Shown: positions 51,506 through 61,497, counted from the first letter of the stretch. The stretch: 64,000 nucleotides of DNA from Planctomycetota bacterium (GCA_024280885.1 JAJRPF010000049.1:1-64000); one strand, 5' to 3'. The notes: generated from the sequence alone by a model not told the origin. A program made the numbers and translations.

Positions 51506-52889
51506 CTACTCCACAGACGTGCGTTGAACGTCACCTGCGAGCTTGCGCAAGACGCGGGCCGTCAGGAGCACCGCGGCGACGGTCAGGCCGGCGACGAGGC
51601 CCCACCAGAGGCCGCGCGGTCCGGCGTCGGCCCGGAAGGTCAGCCACCAGCCGATGGGCAGCGAGAGCACCCAGAACGCGACGAAGTTGAGCGCGAACGG
51701 TATCCACACGTCCGCGACGCCGCGCAGGATGCCGCCCGCGACGATCTGGATGCCGTCGGGGATTTGAAAGAGCCCGGCCAGCGGGACCAGTGTGACGGCG
51801 ATCGCGAGTGCATCGGCTTCGTCGGTGAGCAGGCCAGCGACGGTTCCCGGGGCCACAGTGAAGAGGACCGCGGTGCAGCACATCCATCCGGTACCGATGG
51901 CCATTGCGGCCCCGGGCGGCGCGACGAGCGCCTGGCGTGTCGCCGCGTCCGACCGCGTTCCCCACGAGCACTCCCGCGGCTTGCGAGATCCCGAGCGGCA
52001 CCATGAATGCCGTTGCGGCGACGAGCACCGTCACCTGATGCGCTGCGATCTCCGTCGTCCCGAGATGCCCCATCAGGATCATCACGCCCGCGAAGCCTCC
52101 GAACTCGAGCAGCATCTGCCCACCGATGGGGAGCCCGAGCAGGGCCGTGCGCGCCAGCGGCCGCAAGCGCAAATCGCGTCGCGTCCAATGCGTCAGCGTG
52201 CTCCGCAGAAGCGGCCATCCGGCAGCGAGTACGCCGAGCGCCATCACAGTGCGCGAGATCGCCGTGGCCCAAGCGGCGCCGTTCGCGCCGAGGGCGGGAA
52301 AGCCAAGGTGGCCCGCTACCAGAAAGTAGTCGATGACTACGTTCAGGACGTTGGCGGCAACGATGGTCACGACGACCGGGCGGAGTCGATGCGTCGATTG
52401 CAACGCCTCGCGGAGCACCGAGAAGGCATAGAACCCGATGGTCCCAGGGATCGTGCGCACCACGTAATCGTCGGCAGCGGCTGCCAACTCGGGCGGCTGG
52501 CCCATCCAGAGCAGCGCGGGCTCGCACGCGAGTTGGATGCCGATGGCGAGGACGGTCATGCCGAGCGCGATCACCAGCCCGCGTCGAAGCGTGCGTCCGA
52601 AAACTTCGGTATCACCCGCCCCGTGGGCCTGCGCGAGGAGCGGGCCGACGGCAAGCAGCACTCCCAGCCCGAAGACCATCGAGCCCCAACTCCAGAGGCT
52701 GCCGAGCCCGACGGCTGCGAGTGCTTGCGTGGAGACGTGTCCGACGAACGCGGTGTCCACGATCCCCATCATCATCATGCCGAGTTGCACGGCGACCACC
52801 GGCGCCGCGAGACGCAGCGTGGTATGGATGTCCGGGCGGGTGGGGGCGAAGGAGCGGATGGGGTGGTGGATGGAGCGCGCCGCGGTCAC
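51506..52889 (-). CDS. MATE family efflux transporter, frameshifted near its C-terminal third
   Basis: The first part (GTG at 52889 to about 51915) reads as a NorM/MATE transporter. It carries LAAPVVAVQLGMMMMGIVDTAFVGHVS, VVIDYFLVAGHLGFPALGANGAAWAT and HQVTVLVAATAFMVPLGISQAAGVLVGNAVGRGD. The frame is then lost in a CCCCGGGCGGCG tract (about 51911-51922), and the protein continues in another frame (MAIGTGWMCCTAVLFTVAPG, then IPDGIQIVAGGILRGVADVWIP) to a stop at 51506. Together they make a normal 12-helix, ~460-aa cation-coupled drug/metabolite exporter. A one-base insertion restores it. It could be an assembly error or a recently broken gene. Confidence 0.8.
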
Positions 52890-52947
52890 GCAGTCACGTC
52901 GCGATGTCCGCGATGACCGCGACGGACGGACACGGCGCCGGACGGAG

Positions 52948-53514
52948 TCAGCGGCGCTTCAGCGAGGCGAGCGGGATGACCTGCGGCGCGCGCTGGACAT
53001 TGCCGTCGGCGATGTCGGCAAGACTGACCGAGTCGAGGAACCCGTAGATGCGGCGCGACAGCTCGGTCCATACCGGCGCGACGTTGCAATCGCCAGCGTT
53101 CGCGCACGTTTCGAGTTGGCCGGTGAAGTGATCACAGAGGTCGTCGGCGAATTCACCGTCGAGCGCGCGGAACATCTCGCCCACGCTGATCTTCGCTGCG
53201 GGCCGAGCGAGCTGGAAACCGCCGTTGACTCCGCGTGTTGACGTGACGAGGCCCGCCTTGCGCATGCTGGCGAGGATCTGCGCGGTGTACTCGACCGAGA
53301 GACCCTCGCGTGCGGCGATCTCGCGCGTGGAGAGCAGCGTGACCATCGCGGAGCCGGTCTCCGCCCCCGCCCCCGCCCCCGCCCCCGCCCCCGCCCCCGC
53401 CCCCGCCCCCGACTCGGCCTCGGCCTCGGTCGCGGCATGCGCGTCGGCGAGTTGACCGCGTGCGAGTTGCACGAGGCAGCGCAGGCCGTACTCCTCGAGT
53501 GCGGAAACTTTCAT
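52948..53514 (-). CDS. Rrf2 family regulator (IscR/SufR-like) with a Gly-Ala repeat insert
   Basis: 188 aa. MKVSALEEYGLRCLVQLARG is the Rrf2 N-terminus, with the winged helix continuing at LLSTREIAAREGLSVEYTAQILASMRKAGLVTSTRGVNGGFQLA. Cysteines C-x9-C-x5-C (LCDHFTGQLETCANAGDC) are positioned to hold an Fe-S cluster. A (GA)n tract encoded by a hexanucleotide repeat splits helix 1 from the rest at about residues 35-50. It lies at the 3' end of the suf operon (29 bp after sufT) instead of the usual first position. It probably senses Fe-S status and regulates the operon. Confidence 0.92.
   Translation of the reverse strand: MKVSALEEYGLRCLVQLARGQLADAHAATEAEAESGAGAGAGAGAGAGAGAETGSAMVTLLSTREIAAREGLSVEYTAQILASMRKAGLVTSTRGVNGGFQLARPAAKISVGEMFRALDGEFADDLCDHFTGQLETCANAGDCNVAPVWTELSRRIYGFLDSVSLADIADGNVQRAPQVIPLASLKRR
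53363..53410. repeat. Hexanucleotide microsatellite, (GCCCCC)8, inside rrf2
   Basis: Eight perfect GCCCCC units, 48 bp, read on the minus strand as Gly-Ala dipeptides. Because the unit is six bases, copy-number change would lengthen or shorten the linker without shifting the frame. It falls between the first helix and the DNA-binding helix region of the regulator. Confidence 0.95.
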
Positions 53515-53543
53515 CGGTTCACTCCATCCCGTTCAGAGACCGG

Positions 53544-53987
53544 CTACCAGATCCCGAGTGCGTCCTTGGCCTCCTCGGAGGCGTGGACGACAGGGTTCCA
53601 CTGCGGGTCCCAGACGAGCTGGATGTCGGGCGTTTCGACGCCGGGCTGCTTGGCAACCGTCGCGTGCACAGCGGCGAGAATCTGCGGACCGATGGGGCAG
53701 CCGGGTCCGGTGAGCGTCATGCGCACCGTGACCTTCTTGCCATCTTCGGTGACATCGACGCCGTAGACGAGACCGAGCTCGACCAACGAGATGTGGATCT
53801 CCGGGTCCTTGATCGGCCGCAACGCATCGAGGATGCGTTCCGGCGTCATGACCTCGCCCTCGGGAACTTCGACCACGACGCCTTCGTGTACCGTCATGCC
53901 GGTATGCGGATCGTGCATTCCGGCTGCTCCGCCGCCGGGGACGCCACCACTCATGCCGCCAGGAATCGCGTCAGTCGGATCGCTCAT
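53544..53987 (-). CDS. sufT: SufT / MIP18-family (DUF59) Fe-S assembly protein
   Basis: 147 aa. The MIP18 (PF01883) domain covers about residues 48-125: ILDALRPIKDPEIHISLVELGLVYGVDV, then MTLTGPGCPIGPQI with the conserved Cys, and VWDPQWNP. An N-terminal Gly/Met/His-rich stretch (PGGMSGGVPGGGAAGMHDPH) is unusual and may bind metal. SufT helps Fe-S cluster maturation. The start overlaps the sufU stop by 4 nt. It is a late gene in the suf operon. Confidence 0.92.
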   Translation of the reverse strand: MSDPTDAIPGGMSGGVPGGGAAGMHDPHTGMTVHEGVVVEVPEGEVMTPERILDALRPIKDPEIHISLVELGLVYGVDVTEDGKKVTVRMTLTGPGCPIGPQILAAVHATVAKQPGVETPDIQLVWDPQWNPVVHASEEAKDALGIW

Positions 53988-54484
53988 GTTGTCTCTCCTT
54001 CGCCGCCGCGCTCAGCGACCATCTTATCCATGTCGCAGAGCGCGGTCTCGAGTGTGGTCCAGGGAAGTAGCGCGCACTTGATCCGGACGGGGAAGAGCTT
54101 CACGCCCTCCAACGAATCGAAGTCACCGAGTTCGATGTCGGTCGGCATCTCGCCACCGTGCATCACGGCCTTCACCGCTGCGATGACCGCGCGCGCTTCG
54201 GCGCGCGAAACACCGTCCACCAGGTCGTGCAAGATCGAGCCGCTTGCGACCGAGATCGCGCAGCCGCGACCGTCGACGTGCAGACCTTCGATGCCGCCGT
54301 CGGCACCGATCTGGATCATGAGGTCGAGCTCGTCGCCGCACAGTGGGTTCATGCCCTCGGCCTCGACATCGACGCGCACAAGTGGCTCCTTGCCGCGCGG
54401 TTCGTGGTAATGCTCGAGGATCACCTCGCGGTAGAGATCGTCGAAACTGGGTTCCGGTGCACCGGTCGGATTGAGCGTACTCAC
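53984..54484 (-). CDS. sufU: SufU, zinc-dependent sulfur acceptor of SufS
   Basis: 166 aa. FDDLYREVILEHYHEPRG is the SufU/IscU N-terminus. Three Cys ligands are in NPLCGDE, GRGCAISVAS and RIKCALLPW, with Asp from the first motif. The SufU-specific insertion between the second and third motifs is present, distinguishing it from IscU. SufU accepts persulfide sulfur from SufS for transfer to SufBCD. Its ATG overlaps the sufS stop. No sufE is found in the operon, consistent with SufU use. Confidence 0.94.
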   Translation of the reverse strand: MSTLNPTGAPEPSFDDLYREVILEHYHEPRGKEPLVRVDVEAEGMNPLCGDELDLMIQIGADGGIEGLHVDGRGCAISVASGSILHDLVDGVSRAEARAVIAAVKAVMHGGEMPTDIELGDFDSLEGVKLFPVRIKCALLPWTTLETALCDMDKMVAERGGEGETT

Positions 54485-55734
54485 CGTTTGAAGTACTCCC
54501 GTACGTGATCGAGTCCGTCGGCGAACTGCCGCACTTCGTCCTCGGTGTTGTAGAGGTAGAAGCTCGCCCGCGACGTCGCGACGACGCCAAGCTTGCGCAT
54601 CAGCGGCTGGCAGCAGTGGTGTCCCGCGCGGACCGCGATGCCGCGGCCGTCGAGCAGGGTGGAGACGTCGTGCGGGTGCACACCCGGGACGTCGAAGCTG
54701 ACGATGCCCGCGCGAAGGGCGGCGTCGTCCGGCCCGAATGTCTTGATGCCCTTCTCGGCGAGGAGGTCGAGTGCCAACCGCGTCAGTCGCGTCTCGTGGG
54801 CGTGGACTGCCGACAGGTCGAGATTCTCAAGATAGTCGAGCGCCGTGTGGAAGGCGATCGCGTCGCCTGCCGACGGCGTGCCCGCTTCGAAGCAGATCGG
54901 CGGCGCCTTGTACGTCGACGTCGCGAGCTTCACGCGCATGATCATCTCGCCGCCGCCCTGGTACGGACTCATCTCCGGGTAGCGGCAAGGGTTGACGATG
55001 AGCGCGCCGATGCCCATCGGGCCCAGTGCTTTGTGTGCGGAGAAGGCGAGGAAGTCGCAGCCGAGGGCCTGGAAGTCGACCGTGCCGTGCGGCACTGATT
55101 GCGCGCCGTCCACGAGCGTGACGACGCCGTTCGCGCGGGCCAAGGCGCAGAGTTCAGCGACGGGATTCTCGGTGCCGAGCACGTTCGACTTCGCCATGAA
55201 GCCGAAGAGTCGCGGACCGGTGGCGAGTTTCTCCCGCGCCGCGTCCATGTCGAGCTGTCCGTCCTCCGTCACCGGGACGAAGTCGAGCCGGATGCCGATG
55301 CCGCCGTGATCGCGCGGCTTCGCGAGCATCTGCCACGGGACAAGATTGCTGTGGTGCTCCATCTCCGTCAGCAACACCGTGTCGCCTTCGGACAGGTTGC
55401 GGCGGCCCCACGATGTGGCGATGAGGTTGATCGCCTCGGTCGTGCCGCGTACCCAGACGACGCTCTCGGGCGAGGGCGCATTCACGAAGCGACCGACGCG
55501 CGCGCGCGCCTCTTCGTATGCGGTGGTCGCGCGCTCGGCCAGGTAGTGCACCGAGCGATGCACATTCGCGTTCGACGTCGTGTAGTAGTCGACCAGCGCG
55601 TCGATCACCACCTGCGGCTTCTGCGACGTCGCGGCGCTGTCGAGATAGACGAGCGGATGGCCGCGCGCCATCGTGTGCAGAATCGGGAAGTCCGCGCGGA
55701 TGCGTTCGACGTCGAAGCTTGCGACTGCGGTCAC
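54481..55734 (-). CDS. sufS: Cysteine desulfurase SufS
   Basis: 417 aa from GTG, two bases after the Rieske gene stop. PLVYLDSAATSQKP near the N-terminus, HHSNLVPW, the PLP Lys in FLAFSAHKALGPMGIG and the catalytic Cys in RAGHHCCQPLM identify group II cysteine desulfurases. It releases sulfur from L-cysteine as an enzyme persulfide. The catalytic Cys is followed directly by a second Cys where most homologues have Ala. Position between Rieske and sufU genes supports the role. Confidence 0.96.
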   Translation of the reverse strand: MTAVASFDVERIRADFPILHTMARGHPLVYLDSAATSQKPQVVIDALVDYYTTSNANVHRSVHYLAERATTAYEEARARVGRFVNAPSPESVVWVRGTTEAINLIATSWGRRNLSEGDTVLLTEMEHHSNLVPWQMLAKPRDHGGIGIRLDFVPVTEDGQLDMDAAREKLATGPRLFGFMAKSNVLGTENPVAELCALARANGVVTLVDGAQSVPHGTVDFQALGCDFLAFSAHKALGPMGIGALIVNPCRYPEMSPYQGGGEMIMRVKLATSTYKAPPICFEAGTPSAGDAIAFHTALDYLENLDLSAVHAHETRLTRLALDLLAEKGIKTFGPDDAALRAGIVSFDVPGVHPHDVSTLLDGRGIAVRAGHHCCQPLMRKLGVVATSRASFYLYNTEDEVRQFADGLDHVREYFKR

Positions 55735-55736
55735 GC

Positions 55737-56063
55737 TCAGTACTCCGGCAGGTCCACGAAGACGGTTTCGCCTTCGACGTGCGCTGCGAAGACCTCGATC
55801 GGCGCGATCGCGGGCATCTGCGTCGCCGCGCCGCTCGCCATGTCGAAGCGCCCGCCGTGTCGCGGACACTGGATCTCGATCGCGCCATCGGCGCACGCGA
55901 CCATACCCGCACCGAATTCACCATCGTCGTGGCTGCAGCGATCCTCGACGACGAAGACCGCCGTTCCTGAGCGGGCCGCCGCCAGGCGGAAGTCAGAAAC
56001 CTCGAACACCTGCACCGCGCCCTCCGGAAGGTCCGCGAGCGAGCAGAGTCTCTCGCGCGCCAT
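55737..56063 (-). CDS. Rieske-type [2Fe-2S] ferredoxin in the suf operon
   Basis: 108 aa. The cluster ligands are C-x-H in EDRCSHDDGEF and C-x-x-H in IQCPRHGGRFD, typical of small soluble Rieske ferredoxins of the biphenyl-dioxygenase type. The ATG overlaps the SufD stop (ATGA), so it is translated with SufD. It may supply electrons for cluster assembly or be a client. Such a gene is found in suf operons of several phyla, but its role is not settled. Confidence 0.93.
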   Translation of the reverse strand: MARERLCSLADLPEGAVQVFEVSDFRLAAARSGTAVFVVEDRCSHDDGEFGAGMVACADGAIEIQCPRHGGRFDMASGAATQMPAIAPIEVFAAHVEGETVFVDLPEY

Positions 56064-57373
56064 CAGGATGCCTCCGCGAGGCGGGTCGCGAGCACCGTGC
56101 GGACGCGATCCTGGAGATCCTCGCCCGGTATGCGCGTCACGACCGGCTCCAGGAAGCCTGCGATGATGAGCCTCTTCGCCTCGACCGGTGAGAGTCCTCG
56201 GCTGAAACAGAAATGCATCATCTCGTCGTCGAGCGGGCCGACGGCGGCGGCGTGCGAACACACGACATCGTTGGTCAAGATCTCCAACTCCGGGATCGTA
56301 TCCGCTCGTGCGGTGTCGTGGAGCAGCAGGTTGTGGTTGCGCTGGTGCGCTGTGGCGCCCTCGCCGTCGAGACCGATGCGCAGATTGCCGGTGTAGGCGG
56401 AACGCGCGCGTTGTGCGACGACCGTGCGGTAGTCGAGGTCGCTCGCGTTGTGCCCGATCAGGTGGTCCTGCAGCGTGTGGTGGTCGACGTGCTGGCGGTG
56501 GTCGGCAAAGACGATCCCGAGTGCCTTCACGGAGGCGCCCTTGCCGACGAGCTCGGTTGTCTGCTGGCTCTTCACCAGACCGGCGCCCATGCAGACGGTC
56601 ACGGTCTCCAACGACGCGTCGCGGTCGACGCGGCAGCGGATGACCGGAGCGTGCACCAACTTGCGTCCGGCGGACTGAATGAAGACCAGTCGCAGGCGCG
56701 CGGCCTGGGCCACATGGACCTCGAGGCCGTCGTGCAGGAGTGCGGCATCGGTTGCCGTCATCGTGGACAGATCGAAGACGACGGTTGCCTCGGCGTTCTC
56801 CTCGATGACGATGAGTGAGCGCGAGGCGAGCAGCCCGTCGCCCCCGATGCGATGCGCGATGCGCAACGGACGATCGAGTTCGACGCCGCGTGGCACATGC
56901 ACGAACGTGCCGCCGGCGAAGAGTGCTGTCGAGAGCGCCTCGAATTTGTCGAACTCCGGCTGCGTGAGTGCGAGGAAGTACTTGCGTGTGATCGCCTCGT
57001 GCTCGCGTGCCGCTTCGCGGATGTCGCAGACGACGACGCCGCGATCCGCGATCGTCGAGTCGATGACCGCGCGCAGCAAGCGACCGTCGCGTTCGATCGC
57101 GAGACCGGCCACATGCTCGAACGTACCGTCGTGATAGTCGGCGGGGAGTTCACCGAACGAGTCACCTGGCACGGCAAGAGCCCGCGCACCGGGGAGCAAC
57201 TTCGCCGGGTCGGTGTAGCGCCAGAGATGTTGCGCGCGGTCGGGCAGTGCCGCGCTCTCGTACGCCGCCCACGCTGCGCGGCGGGCATCCGCCAGCCATC
57301 CGGGATCGTCTGCGGCGAGGCGCTCGACGGCGGCTGCGAGTGAGGAATCCGTAGACGTCTGTGTGTCGCTCAT
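56063..57373 (-). CDS. sufD: SufD, Fe-S scaffold complex subunit
   Basis: 436 aa. N-terminal helical part (LWRYTDPAKLLPG) then the SufB/D beta-helix: GGTFVHVPRGVELDRPL, LVHAPVIRCRVDRDASLETV, ADHRQHVDHHTLQDHLIGHNASDLDYR and TAHQRNHNLLLHD. The C-terminal SRGLSPVEAKRLIIAGFLEPVV helix is conserved in SufD and SufB. It pairs with SufB and SufC as the SufBC2D scaffold in the cytoplasm. It lies 37 bp after sufB. Confidence 0.95.
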   Translation of the reverse strand: MSDTQTSTDSSLAAAVERLAADDPGWLADARRAAWAAYESAALPDRAQHLWRYTDPAKLLPGARALAVPGDSFGELPADYHDGTFEHVAGLAIERDGRLLRAVIDSTIADRGVVVCDIREAAREHEAITRKYFLALTQPEFDKFEALSTALFAGGTFVHVPRGVELDRPLRIAHRIGGDGLLASRSLIVIEENAEATVVFDLSTMTATDAALLHDGLEVHVAQAARLRLVFIQSAGRKLVHAPVIRCRVDRDASLETVTVCMGAGLVKSQQTTELVGKGASVKALGIVFADHRQHVDHHTLQDHLIGHNASDLDYRTVVAQRARSAYTGNLRIGLDGEGATAHQRNHNLLLHDTARADTIPELEILTNDVVCSHAAAVGPLDDEMMHFCFSRGLSPVEAKRLIIAGFLEPVVTRIPGEDLQDRVRTVLATRLAEAS

Positions 57374-57410
57374 CGTATTCGTGTGGCTTTCGAAGTCGGG
57401 CGCTGGGCCA

Positions 57411-58919
57411 CTATCCGATCGCGCCCTCCATCTCGAGTTGGACGAGGCGATTGAGCTCGACCGCGTACTCCATCGGAAGCTCCTTCGTGAAGGGCTCGAT
57501 GAAGCCGTTCACGATCAGCACGGTGGCCTCGTCCTCGGTCAGTCCGCGGCTCATCAGATAGAAGAGCTGCTCTTCGCCGACCTTTGACACGGTCGCCTCG
57601 TGCTCGATGTTCACCGAGTCCTCGTCGACCTCCATCGTGGGGTAGGTATCCGAGCGCGACTTCGCGTCGAGCAAGAGCGCGTCGCACTTGACGTTGACCT
57701 TGGCGCCCTTCGCTCCGCGGTGCACCTTGACGAGCCCGCGATACGTGCCACGCCCGCCGTCCTTGCTGATCGATTTCGACGTGATCACGGATGTCGTGTT
57801 CGGTGCGGCGTGGATCACCTTGCTCCCGGCATCCTGGTGCTGGTCGGAGCTCGAGAGCGCGACCGAGAGGACCTCGGCGTGGGCGCCCTCGCCGACCAGA
57901 TACACGGCGGGGTACTTCATCGTCAACTTGGAGCCGAGGTTGCCGTCGATCCACTCAACGCGCGAGTTCGCCTCGGCTACCGCGCGCTTCGTGACGAGGT
58001 TATAGACGTTCTTCGACCAGTTCTGGATGGTCGTGTAGCGGATCGTTGCGCCCTTCATGGCGCGCAATTCAACGACCGCGCAATGCAGCGAGTCGCTGCT
58101 GTAGGTCGGGGCGGTGCAACCCTCGATGTAGTGCACCTTCGAGCCCTCGTCGGCAAGGATCAGCGTGCGCTCGAACTGCCCCATGTTCTCGGTGTTGATG
58201 CGGAAGTACGCCTGAAGCGGGATCTTCACATCGACGCCCTTCGGCACGTACACGAACGAGCCGCCGGACCAGACCGCGGTGTTCAGCGAGGCGAATTTGT
58301 TGTCTTCCGGCGGGATGATCGTCGCGAAGTACTTCTTCACCAGATCCGGGTACTCGCGCAGGGCCGAGTCCATGTCCGTGAAGATCACACCGACCTTCGT
58401 GAGGTCCTCGCGGATCGAGTGGTAGACGACCTCGCTCTCGTACTGGGCCGTGACGCCAGCCAGGAACTTCCGTTCGGCCTCGGGGATGCCGAGCTTCTCG
58501 AACGTGTTCTTGACGGACTCGGGAACGTCGTCCCAATCGCGGCTCTGACGGTCGCTGGCGCGGACGTAGTAGTGGATGTTGTCGAAGTCGATGTCGCTGA
58601 GCAGCTTCGTGTTGCCCCAGGTCGGCATCGGCTTCGAGAAGAACGTGTCCAGCGCCTTGTGCCGGATCTCGCGCATCCACTCGGGCTCGTTCTTGTAGCG
58701 TGAGATCATCTCGACGATCTCGTGGTCGATGCCCTTCTTCGACTTGAAGTCGTAGTCCGACTCGTCGTCGTGGAAGCCGTACCGCGTGTCGTAGTCGTCG
58801 CCGATCCCCACCGTGCCTGCGGCACCCTTCAGTGGTTCGGACGTGCCCGTGCCTGCGGCACCCTTCAGTGGCGCGGAACCGGTCGTCTCGGGTGTTGTCT
58901 CAGTTGTCGTATCGGACAT
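57411..58919 (-). CDS. sufB: SufB, Fe-S scaffold complex subunit
   Basis: 502 aa from ATG with GGAGAT upstream; the GTG-type longer frame is less likely. The SufB core is classic: [74 protein letters not shown] (conserved Cys) and [23 protein letters not shown]. About 25 extra N-terminal residues contain a duplicated PLKGAAGT segment derived from a DNA repeat, absent from typical SufB. SufB is the main site of cluster assembly. Confidence 0.96.
   Translation of the reverse strand: MSDTTTETTPETTGSAPLKGAAGTGTSEPLKGAAGTVGIGDDYDTRYGFHDDESDYDFKSKKGIDHEIVEMISRYKNEPEWMREIRHKALDTFFSKPMPTWGNTKLLSDIDFDNIHYYVRASDRQSRDWDDVPESVKNTFEKLGIPEAERKFLAGVTAQYESEVVYHSIREDLTKVGVIFTDMDSALREYPDLVKKYFATIIPPEDNKFASLNTAVWSGGSFVYVPKGVDVKIPLQAYFRINTENMGQFERTLILADEGSKVHYIEGCTAPTYSSDSLHCAVVELRAMKGATIRYTTIQNWSKNVYNLVTKRAVAEANSRVEWIDGNLGSKLTMKYPAVYLVGEGAHAEVLSVALSSSDQHQDAGSKVIHAAPNTTSVITSKSISKDGGRGTYRGLVKVHRGAKGAKVNVKCDALLLDAKSRSDTYPTMEVDEDSVNIEHEATVSKVGEEQLFYLMSRGLTEDEATVLIVNGFIEPFTKELPMEYAVELNRLVQLEMEGAIG
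58811..58871. repeat. Two 25-bp direct repeats with an internal palindrome, in frame in sufB
   Basis: The 25-bp sequences at 58811-58835 and 58847-58871 are identical and begin CCGTGCCTGCGGCACCCTTC. Each contains the palindrome GTGCC-TGC-GGCAC. The offset is 36 bp, a whole number of codons, so the frame is kept and PLKGAAGT is encoded twice. It looks like a REP-type palindrome captured in the N-terminal extension. Confidence 0.9.
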
Positions 58920-58942
58920 GGGGGATCTCCTTGTGCGCCCGT

Positions 58943-59734
<792 letters not shown>

Positions 59735-60036
59735 CGCGTCTCGTCTGCTCCTCGGACCAGGGCCGTGTTGTTGCGCGGATCTTCGTCACCGCGTCGAGTG
59801 CTGTCCAGCCGCACCTGTCATGACGGGTACGGCTGCCAGCTGGTGCGCTTGCCGAAGAACGGTCACATGGCGTGGAGGGTCCGTCTCCACGGCGCCATGC
59901 GAGTCGGACGATAATCGAAATCAGTACAAAGTCGTCAGGATTACGAGCCGCCACTCACGCCACGACTCGTCGATCTCATAAACTGTGTGTCTGAAATAGC
60001 TTATGTGGCTCAGGCCAGCTGCTCGATTGCTGTGAT
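59735..60036. other. Upstream region of the suf operon
   Basis: 302 bp between sufC and the next minus-strand gene. It is the likely site of the suf promoter and Rrf2 binding. The stretch 59905-60010 is clearly AT-richer than surroundings (for example CATAAGCTATTTCAGACACA on the minus strand). I cannot define a convincing -35/-10 pair or an operator palindrome by eye. Confidence 0.45.
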
Positions 60037-60582
60037 CTACTCGATCTCGTAGTCGCGCAGCGTGTCGAGCAGGTCGACCTGTCCGAGCAGCGCCAGGCTG
60101 CCGCGGCAGAACTCGAGCAGGCGTCGATCCGTCAGTTCCTCCGCGTCCTCGGGGAGGCGGCGGGTGCGCAGCAAGGCGCCGGGCTCATCCGCGAACGCAT
60201 AGAACGGCTCGGGACTCGCGAGCGGGAGGAGCGTCTCGTGCGCGATCTCGAAGATGCCGTTCACATCGTCGACGAGCTCGTCGCGCGCAGTCCCGTCGAG
60301 AGGCGTCACGTACGCCATCACGAAGGCGACGGGAGCCTCGATGTACTCGATATGAGGGAACTTGGTCTCGTCCATGAGAAGCCCGGCGAAGATGCCGATC
60401 TCCTGGTCACCCGCATTGCGGTGCAGGTAGACCCCGGAGAGGCCGTTCTCGTTCCCACTGCGCACGGAGAAGCCCTCCGCGAACGGCGCGATCGCCCTCT
60501 CGAGGGCCAGGAACTCGGTGTCGTCTTCCATGAACGGATCTCCAGATACGAGTAGGTCGTCGCGGACGACGACCGATCTCAT
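60037..60582 (-). CDS. Hypothetical acidic protein, 181 aa
   Basis: Reads from MRSVVVRDDLLVSG or from an internal ATG at 60531 (MEDDTEFLALERAI). It is acidic and soluble with no signal peptide. The alternating strands and final helices (GVYLHRNAGDQEIGIFAGLL, then RRLLEFCRGSLALLGQVDLLDTL) recall small YbjN or secretion-chaperone-like folds, but I cannot assign a family. It lies upstream of the suf operon and divergent from the DMT transporter (72 bp gap). Confidence 0.65.
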   Translation of the reverse strand: MRSVVVRDDLLVSGDPFMEDDTEFLALERAIAPFAEGFSVRSGNENGLSGVYLHRNAGDQEIGIFAGLLMDETKFPHIEYIEAPVAFVMAYVTPLDGTARDELVDDVNGIFEIAHETLLPLASPEPFYAFADEPGALLRTRRLPEDAEELTDRRLLEFCRGSLALLGQVDLLDTLRDYEIE

Positions 60583-60654
60583 ATTCTACGCCGTCCTGGC
60601 CCCGGCTCCGGGATGAAAAGGCGCGCCGGTCGGGGTGCTCGATAGTCTCCCGGC

Positions 60655-61497
60655 GTGCGCCTCCGACCCGCCGAATCCGGTCTTCTGGCTGTGACGGTCC
60701 TCTGGGGCCTCTCCTTCGTCGTCGTGAAATGGGCGCTCGCGGACGCCGGGTTCCTGGGCCTCACGGCGCTCCGAATGAGCCTGGGATTCGTCGTCTTGGT
60801 GCTCGTGGGGCGCGCGCATTTGCGGCAGGCGACCGCGCTGGAGTGGAAGGCCGGTCTGCTCTGCGGCGCCGTCTTGACCGGCGGCTATATGCTCCAGACG
60901 GCGGGCCTCCGAACCTGCTCCGCTGCCGCCGCGGGATTTCTCACGGCGTTCTACGTCGCGCTGACGCCCGTCCTCGAGGGGCTTGTGTTTCGCCGGATGC
61001 CCTCGTCCCGCAACGTCGTCGTCCTGGTCGTGGCCGCCATCGGGATCGTCGTCATGGTCGCCGACCAGGAGTTGCGCATCGCGGGCGGCGAGGTCCTGGT
61101 CGCTCTCTCCGCGGTGCTCTGGTCGGCCCAGATCGTGATCGTCGGGCGCGTGGCGAAGCGTGTGAGTGCGCGGCGATTGGCGGCCATCCAGGTGGGTGCG
61201 GTGGCGCTCGCGTCGAGTGTCGCGTTCGGCGTCTCGGCGGAACCGATGCCGGAGTTCACGCCGCGCCTGCTCGCCTGCGTTGCGTACGTGGGGATCGGCA
61301 CCTGCGCGCTCTGTTTCCTCATCCAGGCGTGGGGCCAGCGCAGCGTCTCGCCGACCCGCGCCGCAACGCTCTACGCGGGCGAACCCGTGTTCGCCGCGAT
61401 CTTCGGTGTGACGCTCCTCGGCGAGCGCTTCGACGCCACGGACTGGCTCGGCTCGGCATTGGTGATGCTGGCGATCGCGCTGACGTTGCGGCGCTGA
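60655..61497 (+). CDS. DMT superfamily transporter (EamA domains)
   Basis: 280 aa from GTG. Ten hydrophobic helices are arranged as two EamA repeats of five. The first repeat starts VTVLWGLSFVVVKWAL and has GLRTCSAAAAGFLTAFYVALTPVL. The second ends AATLYAGEPVFAAIFGVTLLGERF, a hallmark of the family (P-x-x-A-x-x-x-x-x-x-L-G-E). Substrate type (amino acids, nucleotides, drugs) cannot be told. Confidence 0.93.
   Translation: MRLRPAESGLLAVTVLWGLSFVVVKWALADAGFLGLTALRMSLGFVVLVLVGRAHLRQATALEWKAGLLCGAVLTGGYMLQTAGLRTCSAAAAGFLTAFYVALTPVLEGLVFRRMPSSRNVVVLVVAAIGIVVMVADQELRIAGGEVLVALSAVLWSAQIVIVGRVAKRVSARRLAAIQVGAVALASSVAFGVSAEPMPEFTPRLLACVAYVGIGTCALCFLIQAWGQRSVSPTRAATLYAGEPVFAAIFGVTLLGERFDATDWLGSALVMLAIALTLRR

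Noticed and set aside
53363-53410. CRISPR or tandem array
   Set aside because: The repeat unit is only six bases with no spacers; it is a simple microsatellite inside a coding gene. No CRISPR array is seen in the window.
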